This document shows positions 8,023-17,156 of a stretch of DNA of 64,000 nt, in pieces. How positions within the stretch are numbered: the first letter of the stretch is position 1; each line of letters opens with the position of its first letter. A model generated the notes under the pieces. That model had not been told where the DNA came from. It did no database searches and was given only the letters and a program-made list of their open reading frames with translations. The stretch is taken from contig JAPOVT010000028.1 in the NCBI GenBank assembly GCA_026708015.1, positions 1-64,000 of the forward strand, written 5' to 3'. Source of the DNA: a bacterium. Lineage in GTDB: Bacteria; Actinomycetota; Acidimicrobiia; Acidimicrobiales; Bin134. A program made the position numbers and the translations under genes.

Positions 8023-9168
8023 TCACCGCCGCCGCCCAGGTCCGAAACCCCGCCGCCGGAGCTCGCGCAACAGCGGGGGCAGGGGGCGGCGCAGGGGACG
8101 GTGGAACAAGCGCAGACGTTGGTAGGGAGAGGGCCGGTCGGTGCTCCACTTGCCCGGAGGCGCTGAAGTGATCGAGGCCAATCCCACCAGGCAGTTGTCG
8201 TAGTTCACCCGCCAGCCGGCATAGTCGCGCCACGCCTGGTCGCGGTCCTCGACAACTGGCACTCCCGCGTTCCGCAGGGTCTCATAAGTGTCGTAGAACT
8301 CGTGGCGGCGCACGGTAATCGTGTCCGTGGGCGCCGGGTCGGGGTCGTAGTCGATGCCGAAGAAGTCGGCAATGTTGCGCAGCGCCACGTAGCCCGCACG
8401 GATCATGAACGGCGCCGCGGGTGAGTGGGGCACCGCCACCGTCGACAACATGATGGCGGCAGTGTCCAGGATGCAGCCTGCTGCGGTCACCCATGACCGG
8501 TCGGAGCGCACCGACCGGAAGTAGGCCAATGCGGGATAAGACTGGTGGGTTTCTTCAATGTGAATGAACCAGTGCTCCCACTCGGTCCAGGTCTCGCCCA
8601 TGTCTTCGAGGCCGCCGGTCTCGTGGGCCAGGATGATCATGGCCTCGGGTGTGGGCGGGGTTCCGGCTCTGATCTCCAGGCGGGCCACAGCAGACTCCCG
8701 AGCGCTGAACGCGCTGTACATGGTGGGCAAGAAGCTGATCAAGAAAGCCACGATGCCCAAGCCGATGAGTGCTTCGAACCCGGCCAGCGTCAGGGTGAAA
8801 AAGTCGGTGGTCGCCCGATAGCCCAAGGTTGTGAGCGACCATCCGCTCAGTGTCAAGGCCTCGCGATAGGGACGCACATCCAGCGCCCAGAACATCAGCG
8901 AGAACCCGTAGATCACTCCGGTGGCCCATACCACTGGCAAGAACATGAGCGTGGTCGGGGCGTAACGGGCCAGCAGGGCGTCGCGGGCCTCATAGCTCTT
9001 TCGGCGGCGGGCAAGCTCCGAGAACAACATCCACATGCCCACGTACACAAAGCGGATCAACACACTGCGCTCGGCCCGGGGCACCATCACGGTCTGGATG
9101 GCAGCGAGGAGCGTGCCCAATGCAACCAGCGCCCCGACTGTGAACACGATGGCTTCGCCCGGTCCCAT
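8023..9168 (-). CDS. two-helix ion-channel-like membrane protein
   Basis: 381 residues. Helices at about 8-26, 75-97 and 120-147 flank a pore-loop-like segment S-L-T-T-L-G-Y-R-A (about residues 112-120), similar to the K+ channel filter T-T-V-G-Y-G but with Arg in place of the third glycine. The long C-terminal half (about 160-381) is cytoplasmic, mostly helical, with no recognised ligand domain, and ends in a very Arg-rich tail. Related actinobacterial proteins are usually annotated as ion channel or hypothetical membrane proteins. Selectivity is doubtful given the filter change. Close to the Mg2+/K+ transport genes upstream. Confidence 0.65.
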   Translation of the reverse strand: MGPGEAIVFTVGALVALGTLLAAIQTVMVPRAERSVLIRFVYVGMWMLFSELARRRKSYEARDALLARYAPTTLMFLPVVWATGVIYGFSLMFWALDVRPYREALTLSGWSLTTLGYRATTDFFTLTLAGFEALIGLGIVAFLISFLPTMYSAFSARESAVARLEIRAGTPPTPEAMIILAHETGGLEDMGETWTEWEHWFIHIEETHQSYPALAYFRSVRSDRSWVTAAGCILDTAAIMLSTVAVPHSPAAPFMIRAGYVALRNIADFFGIDYDPDPAPTDTITVRRHEFYDTYETLRNAGVPVVEDRDQAWRDYAGWRVNYDNCLVGLASITSAPPGKWSTDRPSPYQRLRLFHRPLRRPLPPLLRELRRRGFGPGRRR

Positions 9169-9294
9169 ACGGGATTAAAGACTACGGGACTGCTGATGCC
9201 GACTCGGTCAACCCGCCTACGCTTTGGCCATGGCGACACTCAAGAGGAGCTCTGTTTCCACTCCAGCTCCTCCTGCACAGCGGAGATACCAGTA

Positions 9295-10686
9295 ATGGCG
9301 AAGATCCAGATCGGCCCTGAGCTCACCAACGATGCCCCGGTGGGAACCGCCATTGGAGCTGTCCCGCCCCGGCGCACGCCGGTCGAGGTGCCCACCCACC
9401 GGTATATCTCCCCGGATTGGGCCGAGCTGGAGATGGCCCATGTGTGGCCCCGGGCCTGGCAGCTGGCCTGCACCGTCGACCATGTGCCGTCGCCCGGCGA
9501 CTGGTTCGAGTACTCGGTGGGCAACCTGTCGGTGCTCATCGTGCGGGGCGACGACGGGGTGCTGCGAGGGTTCCAGAACGTGTGCCGCCACCGGGGCAAC
9601 GTGCTGTGTACCGGCTCGGGGTCGGGTCTCACCGAGCTGCGCTGCATCTACCACCGATGGAGCTGGACGCTTGACGGCAAGCTGCGGGAGGTGCCGTCGC
9701 GCCGGGGCTTCGGGGCGCTGCGCAATGACGACTATCCGCTGTTCCCGGTGCAGGTGGGCATGTGGGGACCGCTGGTGTTCGTGAACTTGGACATGGACGC
9801 CGAACCTTTGGACGACTATCTGGAGGCCATTCCCGGCCTGCTGGAGTGGGCCCGCATGGACGAGTATGCCTGCGCCTACGACCTGACCGTGCCGCTGCCG
9901 TGCAACTGGAAGACCCTCATCGAGGCGTTCAGCGAGACCTACCACGTGCAGGGCATCCATCGGGAGATGCTGCCCAGCTGCGACGACGTCAACTCGGTGA
10001 ACCGCCTTTACGGTCGCCACGGCTCATTGCACCAGCCCTATGGGGTGCCCAGCCCCCGGCTGCGCGACGGGGCCACCGACCAGGAGACCTGGGAATCCAT
10101 CATCGTCACCCAGGGCGCCCGCTACGGCCAGGACTCCGAGAATCCGGGGCCTTGTCCGCCGGTTCCTGACGGCGGCAGCGTGCGCGACGTTCTGGAGGGC
10201 CTGGTTCGGGCTCAGACCGCCCAAAAGGGCCTCGACCTCGACAGCTTCGACCAGTCGCAGATGCTGGATTTGTTCCAGTTCAACCTGTTCCCCAACATCA
10301 CGGTGATCGTGATGTGCGACAGCATCACCGTGCTGCGGTCCCGGCCCGGCGGCACCCCCGACGATGCCTACATGGACTTGCTACACCTCGACCGGCGCCC
10401 ATCCGACACCGACCGGACCCCGCCGATGCAGGCTGTCATCCCCGCCGAAGAGGCCTCCATGAACCTGGTATTCGACCAGGACCTGTCCAACCTCCAACGA
10501 GCCCAGCGGGGCCTGCACCAGCCCGGCCTCGACCACATCGTGTTGAGCCGCGAGGAGATGCGGATCATCAACCTCCACTACAACCTCGAAGAGTTCATCG
10601 GCATCCGCGAACTCTCCGACGAAGCCGTCGCCGAAATCGAGGCTCTCAGGGCCCAGCCAGCAGCCATCGGCCCCGTCGTCGGCTAA
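9295..10686 (+). CDS. Rieske non-heme iron aromatic-ring oxygenase, alpha subunit
   Basis: 463 residues. Rieske [2Fe-2S] domain (about 40-150) with C-R-H-R-G-N (Cys-x-His) and C-I-Y-H-R-W-S-W (Cys-x2-His); catalytic domain (about 170-440) with E-A-F-S-E-T-Y-H-V-Q-G-I-H, which supplies the two His ligands of the mononuclear iron. Such enzymes oxygenate aromatic or quaternary-amine substrates with electrons from a ferredoxin/reductase, neither of which is encoded nearby. ATG 9295 is chosen because GGAGA lies eight bases upstream; the much longer open frame upstream is antisense to the channel gene and not coding. Transcribed divergently from that gene. Confidence 0.9.
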   Translation: MAKIQIGPELTNDAPVGTAIGAVPPRRTPVEVPTHRYISPDWAELEMAHVWPRAWQLACTVDHVPSPGDWFEYSVGNLSVLIVRGDDGVLRGFQNVCRHRGNVLCTGSGSGLTELRCIYHRWSWTLDGKLREVPSRRGFGALRNDDYPLFPVQVGMWGPLVFVNLDMDAEPLDDYLEAIPGLLEWARMDEYACAYDLTVPLPCNWKTLIEAFSETYHVQGIHREMLPSCDDVNSVNRLYGRHGSLHQPYGVPSPRLRDGATDQETWESIIVTQGARYGQDSENPGPCPPVPDGGSVRDVLEGLVRAQTAQKGLDLDSFDQSQMLDLFQFNLFPNITVIVMCDSITVLRSRPGGTPDDAYMDLLHLDRRPSDTDRTPPMQAVIPAEEASMNLVFDQDLSNLQRAQRGLHQPGLDHIVLSREEMRIINLHYNLEEFIGIRELSDEAVAEIEALRAQPAAIGPVVG

Positions 10687-10688
10687 AG

Positions 10689-10760
10689 GAGATGCTCCAC
10701 TCAATCGAGTATCCAATACTCGGTTCAATAGAGTATTAGATACTCCACTCAATGGAGTAT
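10689..10760 (+). promoter_or_regulatory. 24-bp iterons with inverted repeats over the ATPase start codon
   Basis: GAGTAT occurs at 10707, 10731 and 10755, exactly 24 bp apart, and ATACTC at 10716 and 10740, also 24 bp apart, giving dyads GAGTAT-N3-ATACTC. A further hairpin, ATACTCCA-N5-TGGAGTAT (10740-10760), contains the start codon of the next gene (10752) at the junction of loop and right arm. CTCCACTCAAT recurs 48 bp apart (10695, 10743). Best explanation: an operator bound by a dimeric or oligomeric protein, or an RNA hairpin hiding the start. A recombination site is possible. Confidence 0.65.
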
Positions 10761-11861
10761 ACTTGGCGGGTGGATCGAAGTCCCTTTCCATACCACGGCC
10801 CGCTAGAAGCTGATCAGGTATCTGGTCGAGAGGCCTTAGTAGTCGACATCGCCCAACGCATCACCGATCGCCGGCTCACTGCACTGGTTGGTCCCCGGCG
10901 CTACGGCAAGACCAGTTTGTTGAAGCGGGTGGCCGCTGACCTACAAGCCGTCGGACCTCAGCCGGTGTGGATCGATCTCTACCAGCTGACCTCAATGGCC
11001 GATCTGGCTAGCGCGGTCGACCGCGGACTTGCCTCCGTTGTAGGGCCGGTGCGTCAGGTGCTCGACTCCATCGCCAGCAGTGTTTCGCTGAAGATCGGGA
11101 TGTTGGGTATCGAGCTCTCTCGCCGGCATAAGGACAAAGCCGACCCCGTTCTGGCATTGCGCTCCCTCATTGAAGTGCTGGTGGACACAAGCAGAAGGAA
11201 TGACATATTCGTTGTATTCGACGAGTTCTCCGGAATTGCCGGCGTCGAGGGTGGCGCCGGCGTGCTGAGAACTGAGCTGCAACATCATTTCCAGTCGCTG
11301 GGCATCGTCTTCGCGGGTTCGGAACCCTCCGTCATGAGAACTCTGTTTAGCGAGCAAGCGCAACCCTTCTTCGCCCAAGCCGACCTTGTGGAGGTCGGGC
11401 CCTTGGCTGATGTAGCAGTATTCCGCATCATCGAAGACGGATTCGATCGCACCAATCGGAGTACCGGTGGCGTTACCAGCCGCATCGTGGACTTCGCCAA
11501 AGGGCACCCTCAGCGAGCAATGCAGCTCTCCGACGCTGTTTGGAGGCTCGTCGAACCAGGCGGGTCCGCCAATTCGCAGACTTGGGAGCAAGCCCTTGCC
11601 GAGGTGCGGGCCAACGTGGACACAGGATCGGAGCGCGTCTTCGGATTGCTTCCAACGGGCCACCAAAAGACTCTCAGGGCGGTGGCCTCAGCCGAAAGCA
11701 TTTACGGCCGTCAGGCACAGCTGCTCAACCTGTCGCCGGGCACCGCCCGAGGCGCGTCTGAGGCCCTAGTCGGAAATGGCCTGCTGCGAAACCAAGACGG
11801 CCAACTTGTGGTCGTCGACCCCCTACTAGCCGACTGGCTCCGCCGCCGCTTCCCCCTATGA
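10752..11861 (+). CDS. AAA/STAND-type ATPase with C-terminal winged helix
   Basis: 369 residues. N-terminal F-x-G-R-E-like opening (residues 12-30), Walker A G-P-R-R-Y-G-K-T-S (47-55), Walker B I-F-V-V-F-D-E-F (152-159), sensor-like G-I-V-F-A-G-S-E-P-S-V-M (about 188-199), helical lid with G-H-P-Q-R-A-M-Q, and a C-terminal winged-helix-like region (about 300-365) ending V-V-D-P-L-L-A-D-W-L-R-R. This is the ATPase_2/MNS-like group common as orphan genes in bacteria and archaea, function unsettled. The start ATG lies inside the iteron/hairpin array. It precedes the helicase-nuclease gene by 87 nt on the same strand. Confidence 0.85.
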   Translation: MEYTWRVDRSPFPYHGPLEADQVSGREALVVDIAQRITDRRLTALVGPRRYGKTSLLKRVAADLQAVGPQPVWIDLYQLTSMADLASAVDRGLASVVGPVRQVLDSIASSVSLKIGMLGIELSRRHKDKADPVLALRSLIEVLVDTSRRNDIFVVFDEFSGIAGVEGGAGVLRTELQHHFQSLGIVFAGSEPSVMRTLFSEQAQPFFAQADLVEVGPLADVAVFRIIEDGFDRTNRSTGGVTSRIVDFAKGHPQRAMQLSDAVWRLVEPGGSANSQTWEQALAEVRANVDTGSERVFGLLPTGHQKTLRAVASAESIYGRQAQLLNLSPGTARGASEALVGNGLLRNQDGQLVVVDPLLADWLRRRFPL

Positions 11862-11948
11862 GCCCACTCAACGATAGGCCCAGATCAGAGGCCATCCTTA
11901 CATGATCACAGAGTGTCAGTTTTGTGACTGAAAGCTAATCTCTCTTGA

Positions 11949-14900
11949 GTGAATCGCCGTGAAACAGTCGAGCGAGCCGCGGAGCAGTGGGCCAAGGAAC
12001 TCACCGACGAATCCGGGCGCAACCGGTTGTTGTACTACCGAGTGCTAAACCGAGGCACACTGGAATTGGACCAAGCCAATCCTGGCGCGAAGAAGCGCCT
12101 GTTGACCGGCAAGAGTGTGCAGGCCAAATCGTTGTTTCCCGGTGAGTTATTCGACGACGCTCTCCGGCGCATCCGGGCGGTGAACCGCCAGGCCACTTCC
12201 AACTACGAAGAGAAGGGCATCAATACGCTGTTTTTGGGATGGGGGATGGCGACCTGGACACCGGTTTCGTCGCGTGCAACGCCAGCCGCGCCCGTGCTGC
12301 TGTGCCCAGTGGACTTGGAGCGAACCGGTGCCGCCGAGACGGATTTCGACATGAAGCTGAGCGGCGACTGGACCCTCAACGAGGCGTTGCTTCAGCACTT
12401 GGCCAACGAATTCAAAGTGGATGTGTCGGGCGAAGACCTCATGGACCCCTACGGCGACGGCGAGCAGATCAGCGAAGAGGAGGAAAGGGCTATCTTCGCC
12501 AATCTGAGTCAGAGGGCCGAGCGGGTCCCCGCATTTGGCATCGAAGAGCGGGTGGTGCTGGGCAACTTCATGTACAAGAAGATGCCGATGGTCAACGACA
12601 TCAACGAGAACCTCGGTGCTCTGGCCGAAAGCGATCTCATCGCGGCCATAGCAGGCGACGAGGAGGCTGGTAACTCGCTGCGAACCCACCATGCCAGCGA
12701 TGTGAAGCCATCGCTGCCCGACCGCCCCCGGCCCCAGAACGAATACTTGGTTCTAGACGCAGACTCATCGCAGAACGCAGCCATAAACGCGGCGGTCGCC
12801 GAAGGGTCGTTCGTGCTCCAGGGTCCACCAGGCACTGGCAAGAGCCAGACCATCTCCAACCTCATAGCCACCATGATGGCCGAGGGTAAGAGCGTGCTGT
12901 TCGTGGCCGAAAAGCGTGCAGCCATCGACGCAGTCAACAAACGATTGACCCGAGTCGGACTTGACCGGTTCGTTATAGACCTCCACGGAGGCATCTCCTC
13001 CCGCAAGGAGTTGGCCCGCCAGTTCAACCAGTCGATCACTGACATCAGCCAGAACCCTCCCGTCGACCGGCAAGACCTCCACCGGCAGTTGCAGGAAGCC
13101 CGAGACGAATTGACAGGCCACTCCGAGGCATTGCACCAAGAGCGCGAGCCGTGGGGGGTCTCGTACTTTGAGGTGTTGACAAGGCTACTGTCGCTGAAAG
13201 AGTCCGAATCTGCCGGCGACAACAGGCCACAGCCCCCTATCCAGTTCTCACCCCCGGCCCTGGCCGAATTGGATGAAGCCACCGCCCTCCAAGTATGCCG
13301 CGACCTCAAGGATTGGGCCGACCTGTCCGAGCCGCTTCGGTCGGGTCGCTCACCGTGGGCCGGCGCACAGGTGGTCACCAGCGAGAACGTCCGCACACTT
13401 CAAGAACTCCTCACTCGCCTCCTCGGATATTCGCCTGAGCTTCTCTCTCCCCTTTCACGAGGAAAGGGATCGAGAATATGGGCATGGCTCTCCAGCAGCA
13501 GCTACCGAACCGCTGGTAGAACACTCAAACAGCTCAATGGGTTCCTGCCCACTCATCGTCTGGCAAAACAAGCTCCCGCTGACTTGCTATTGGCTGCCAA
13601 GATGCTCCTGGATGACCAGGTCACGCTGTCCAGCCTGCCCCGATTAGTCGAAGTGGAACAGCGCCTACGAGGGGCTCACGCGGGTCCGCTAATTGAATGC
13701 GTCGGAGATGGAACCTTATCGGCCAATTTGCTGGAAGCTGCCTTCAACAACTCCTGGCTGAGGTCGATACAGCGAGAGATGCTGCTTGAAGACGGCCGAT
13801 TGTCGGGGTTCCAGGGAAGCCGGCAGAGCCGCTATGTAAGAGAGTTCCAACAGGGTGACACCGAACACATTCAGGGCAATCCAGCCCGGGTAGCCCGGCG
13901 CATCGCCGAGCACGCAGTTACCGCGCTCAACGAGAATCCAGATCAAGACCAGCTGATCCGTAAAGAGGCAAAGAAGAAGACGCGCCATTTGCCGCTTCGC
14001 CGGATGTTCGAGCAGGCACCCGAGGGGTTACTTGCGCTTCGCCCCTGCTGGGCCATGTCGCCCCTTGATGTGGCTCAGACTTTGCCGCCACGGCCGCTGT
14101 TCGATTTGGTGGTGTTCGACGAGGCCAGTCAGGTGTTGCCTTGTGATGCCATTCCTGCCCTGCTGCGGGGGCGGCGGGCCATGGTCGCAGGGGACTCCCG
14201 CCAGCTTCCGCCGACGACGTTCTTCGACGGCTCTGGAGGAGACGATGACCTCGACGAGGACGAGGAGTCGATGTCAGACTACGAATCGATCCTGGACGTC
14301 ATGGATACCCGGCTGTCCCGTCGCCCGCTCGCTTGGCACTACCGCTCTCAGGATGAGCGGCTCATCGCCTACTCCAATCAAGAGATCTACCACGGCAGTC
14401 TGACCACCTTTCCCGGCGCCAACTCTGACAAATGCCTGAGTTGGGAACTTGTGCCACACCGGAGGGGGGTGGCCACCGAAAAGGGGAGCAACTCCGACGA
14501 GGTACTTCGGGTTGTGGGTCTGATGATCGATCACGCTCACCAGCGACCAGCTGAGAGTCTTGGGGTGATCGCTATGGGATTACACCACGCCAATCGCATC
14601 GAAGAAGCACTGCGAAGGCGGATCGAAGAGGAGAACAGCTCAGAACTCGAGGAGTTCTTCAAGGAGTCGCACGAGGAGCGGGCTTTCGTGAAGAACCTAG
14701 AGCGGGTGCAGGGCGATGAGCGTGACGCCATAATCTTGAGCATCGGTTACGGCAAGAACGCCGACGGCAAGATGCAGTACCGATTCGGGCCGCTGAACCA
14801 GGAGGGCGGCGAGCGGCGGCTGAATGTGGCTATCACCAGAGCCCGCAAGCGCATGACGCTTGTGTCGTCATTCGACTACGCCGACATGGACCCTGAAAGA

Positions 14901-16058
14901 ACCCGTTCTACTGGGGCCAAGATGCTTCGAGGCTTTTTAAAATTCGCCCAATCCGGCGGCACCGAATTGGACGGCGCTGATGAGCAGACACCACTAAACC
15001 CATTCGAGCTAGACATTCTCGACAAGCTTGGAGCAGCTGGCCTCGATGTCGTACCCCAGTACGGATGCTCGGGCTATCGAATCGACTTTGCGGTGAGGCA
15101 TCCGACTGTTCCGGGCCAATTCGCTCTCGCAGTAGAGGCTGACGGCGCGAGCTACCACTCCTCCCCCACCGCCCGGGACCGCGACCGGCTTCGCCAAGAG
15201 CATCTGGAGCGCCTTGGTTGGCGATTCTGCCGTATCTGGTCAGCAAACTGGTTCAACGACCACCGAACTGAGGTTGAGCGAGTGCTAGCTGCATACAAAA
15301 AGGCGGTCGCCGAGACCGACGGCGGAGGGATGCCCCCCAGCGTCGAATTGTCGGATGAACCCCGCGGCAATCCCGATTGGGGCATTTCGGCAGCTTCGAC
15401 GGCACTTCTTCCACCACGACTCCCCAAGCCCCGTATACCTCACTACACCTCAATTGATGATTATTCACACGAAGAACTGGTCTCGATAGCCCAATGGATC
15501 GAATCCGACGAACTCTTGCGCACGCAGGCCCAATTATTCGAGGAAATTTTCGAAGAGCTGCCCTTCAAACGCCGCGGTACCAAAATCAACGCGGCCATCA
15601 ACAAGGCCATCCAAGCCTCAGGGGACAACCCAAGGGCAAGGGATTCAAATGGAACCGAGCCCAAGCGGGAACAGCTACCTACACCAGATGCAGCAAGCGG
15701 ATCTTCAACAGATGGCTCGGCCTCGGGGTTGTCGAGATACACCCACGAGATCGTCGGCATTCAATTGTACCAGGACCGCCTGAGGTGGTTGATGAGAGGA
15801 GGGCCAAGAACCAAGGGGGGATGGCAGCTGAGAGAGGTGGGCCTAATACTTGTGGCCCAGCCCCACAACCCCCATGACAGCAACGCAATCAGTATCAAGT
15901 ATCAGGGCCATGTCGTCGGCCATATCGCTCGAACCCGGACAATTGACTTTCACCGTACCTACGGAGACAGGCTCATCGCTGGCATGGAAGTGGATGGCCT
16001 AGTTGTCGGTCGCCCCGACGACTGGAGTGTGATCCTAGACATCAAGAGCATCCGCTAG
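11949..16058 (+). CDS. DUF4011 helicase with Vsr-like nuclease and HIRAN domains
   Basis: 1369 residues. DUF4011 N-terminal region (about 5-250; L-T-D-E-S-G-R-N-R-L-L-Y-Y near 18-30), superfamily 1 helicase with Walker A G-P-P-G-T-G-K-S (about 293-300), Walker B D-E-A-S-Q-V (about 725) then G-D-S-R-Q-L-P-P, motif V/VI V-Q-G-D-E-R-D-A and N-V-A-I-T-R-A-R-K-R (about 958-967). A restriction-endonuclease-fold domain of the Vsr/MTES_1575 type follows (about 1040-1100: Y-R-I-D-F-A-V, then A-V-E-A-D-G-A and R-L-x-W-R-F). The C-terminus (about 1265-1340) is a HIRAN domain with Q-P-H-N-P-H-D-S-N-A-I. DUF4011-helicase-Vsr proteins are recurrent in antiviral defence islands. GTG start; no strong ribosome site. 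Confidence 0.88.
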   Translation: MNRRETVERAAEQWAKELTDESGRNRLLYYRVLNRGTLELDQANPGAKKRLLTGKSVQAKSLFPGELFDDALRRIRAVNRQATSNYEEKGINTLFLGWGMATWTPVSSRATPAAPVLLCPVDLERTGAAETDFDMKLSGDWTLNEALLQHLANEFKVDVSGEDLMDPYGDGEQISEEEERAIFANLSQRAERVPAFGIEERVVLGNFMYKKMPMVNDINENLGALAESDLIAAIAGDEEAGNSLRTHHASDVKPSLPDRPRPQNEYLVLDADSSQNAAINAAVAEGSFVLQGPPGTGKSQTISNLIATMMAEGKSVLFVAEKRAAIDAVNKRLTRVGLDRFVIDLHGGISSRKELARQFNQSITDISQNPPVDRQDLHRQLQEARDELTGHSEALHQEREPWGVSYFEVLTRLLSLKESESAGDNRPQPPIQFSPPALAELDEATALQVCRDLKDWADLSEPLRSGRSPWAGAQVVTSENVRTLQELLTRLLGYSPELLSPLSRGKGSRIWAWLSSSSYRTAGRTLKQLNGFLPTHRLAKQAPADLLLAAKMLLDDQVTLSSLPRLVEVEQRLRGAHAGPLIECVGDGTLSANLLEAAFNNSWLRSIQREMLLEDGRLSGFQGSRQSRYVREFQQGDTEHIQGNPARVARRIAEHAVTALNENPDQDQLIRKEAKKKTRHLPLRRMFEQAPEGLLALRPCWAMSPLDVAQTLPPRPLFDLVVFDEASQVLPCDAIPALLRGRRAMVAGDSRQLPPTTFFDGSGGDDDLDEDEESMSDYESILDVMDTRLSRRPLAWHYRSQDERLIAYSNQEIYHGSLTTFPGANSDKCLSWELVPHRRGVATEKGSNSDEVLRVVGLMIDHAHQRPAESLGVIAMGLHHANRIEEALRRRIEEENSSELEEFFKESHEERAFVKNLERVQGDERDAIILSIGYGKNADGKMQYRFGPLNQEGGERRLNVAITRARKRMTLVSSFDYADMDPERTRSTGAKMLRGFLKFAQSGGTELDGADEQTPLNPFELDILDKLGAAGLDVVPQYGCSGYRIDFAVRHPTVPGQFALAVEADGASYHSSPTARDRDRLRQEHLERLGWRFCRIWSANWFNDHRTEVERVLAAYKKAVAETDGGGMPPSVELSDEPRGNPDWGISAASTALLPPRLPKPRIPHYTSIDDYSHEELVSIAQWIESDELLRTQAQLFEEIFEELPFKRRGTKINAAINKAIQASGDNPRARDSNGTEPKREQLPTPDAASGSSTDGSASGLSRYTHEIVGIQLYQDRLRWLMRGGPRTKGGWQLREVGLILVAQPHNPHDSNAISIKYQGHVVGHIARTRTIDFHRTYGDRLIAGMEVDGLVVGRPDDWSVILDIKSIR

Positions 16059-16250
16059 CTGGGAGTACTCCCCACTGCTGGTCATCTTGATGACGGCACA
16101 TGTGTATCTAAGGCCGAATCCCAGTCAAAGTTCAAAGTGGCCATTTGCGACTTGGCCGATATGCTCACTTTGACGATCGCTGGAGGGACGTCCAGCCGCT
16201 GAATCACATTTCCCCCGCCCAGTCCGTCCTAGCACATCTTTGGACATCCC

Positions 16251-17018
16251 GTGTGGCTCAGCTATCTGGACGAAAGCGGCAATACCGGTGGCAATCTGGG
16301 AGACCCAGATCAGCCGTTCCACCTGATCGCCGCGGTCATGGTCCCCGAAGAACAGGTTCAAGCCCTGTCTGCGGCATTCAATCGCCTGCCTGCCTTTGCC
16401 GAGGAGTTTCGCCCGGTACGCGAACTTCGCGGCGCCGATCTCTATTCGGGAAGAGGGCCCTGGAAAAGCTTCTCCCCCTCGGAACGCATCGAGACTTACC
16501 GCGTCGCACTATCCCTGCTGGGCCAGCATGGAGCCTTCGTGGCCCATGCCTCGATTGACAAACTGGCTCTGCGTCAATCCGCTTCATCAGAACCAAAGAT
16601 GCCGCATCTCTTGGCCCTGCGGTTCCTGGCTGAGGAGATCGATAGCTACTTGAAGCAGCAGCACGATCCGCTGAAGCAGCGAACCCTGCTTATCGCCGAC
16701 GAAACAGATGAACACGAGGCATACGCCCATGGCCTTGTCGCGCAGATGCAAGTACAAAAGGCGTCGTTGGCTGGGGGTCCGGCTCTGACGCGAATCGTGG
16801 ATCAAGTTCACTTCGTGCAGTCAGAGACGAGTCCGGGCGTTCAGTTGGCAGATCTTGCAGCGTTTGCTCTGACTCGTCGCAAGCGCTTCCCCGCCTCTTC
16901 GCGTCGCCCCTCGGATATCGCAATAGCAAGGCTGGCCGAAATTGTGGACAGCAGGGTTGTGGCCTCGCGAGACACATGGCCTCCACGCGATGAAGGCCCG
17001 CCAAGCGGACCTTCATAG
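16251..17018 (+). CDS. DUF3800 protein (RNase H-like fold)
   Basis: 255 residues. The N-terminal Y-L-D-E-S-G-N (residues 5-11) and the C-terminal V-Q-L-A-D-L-A-A-F-A (about 206-215) are the two hallmark motifs of DUF3800, whose acidic residues lie in an RNase H-like active site; an internal L-I-A-D-E-T-D (about 146-152) supplies a further acidic cluster. DUF3800 proteins are frequent in defence islands and mobile regions; biochemical role unsettled. GTG start at 16251. It follows the helicase-nuclease gene by 192 nt without another gene between, so an associated effector is plausible but unproven. Confidence 0.8.
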   Translation: MWLSYLDESGNTGGNLGDPDQPFHLIAAVMVPEEQVQALSAAFNRLPAFAEEFRPVRELRGADLYSGRGPWKSFSPSERIETYRVALSLLGQHGAFVAHASIDKLALRQSASSEPKMPHLLALRFLAEEIDSYLKQQHDPLKQRTLLIADETDEHEAYAHGLVAQMQVQKASLAGGPALTRIVDQVHFVQSETSPGVQLADLAAFALTRRKRFPASSRRPSDIAIARLAEIVDSRVVASRDTWPPRDEGPPSGPS

Positions 17019-17027
17019 TGGCTGGAT

Positions 17028-17067
17028 CGCCTCGGTGACCCAAAGCTGCGCCTCGGTGACCCAAAGC
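17028..17067. repeat. tandem 21-bp direct repeat
   Basis: The unit CGCCTCGGTGACCCAAAGC is found at 17028 and 17049, a 21-bp period, in the gap between the DUF3800 gene and the convergent methyltransferase gene. It marks the edge between the accessory island and core genes. No function is evident. Confidence 0.7.
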
Positions 17068-17156
17068 GCTCACAGCCAACCAGGATGTTACCCCTTCATC
17101 AACCCTGATCAAACGAGGTTGTCCGAGACGACGGATGACTAGGGCTCGATATTGGA

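Noticed and set aside
8545..9294. N-terminal 250-residue extension of the Rieske oxygenase frame
   Set aside because: It is antisense to the channel-like gene, low-complexity, and a good ribosome site precedes ATG 9295.
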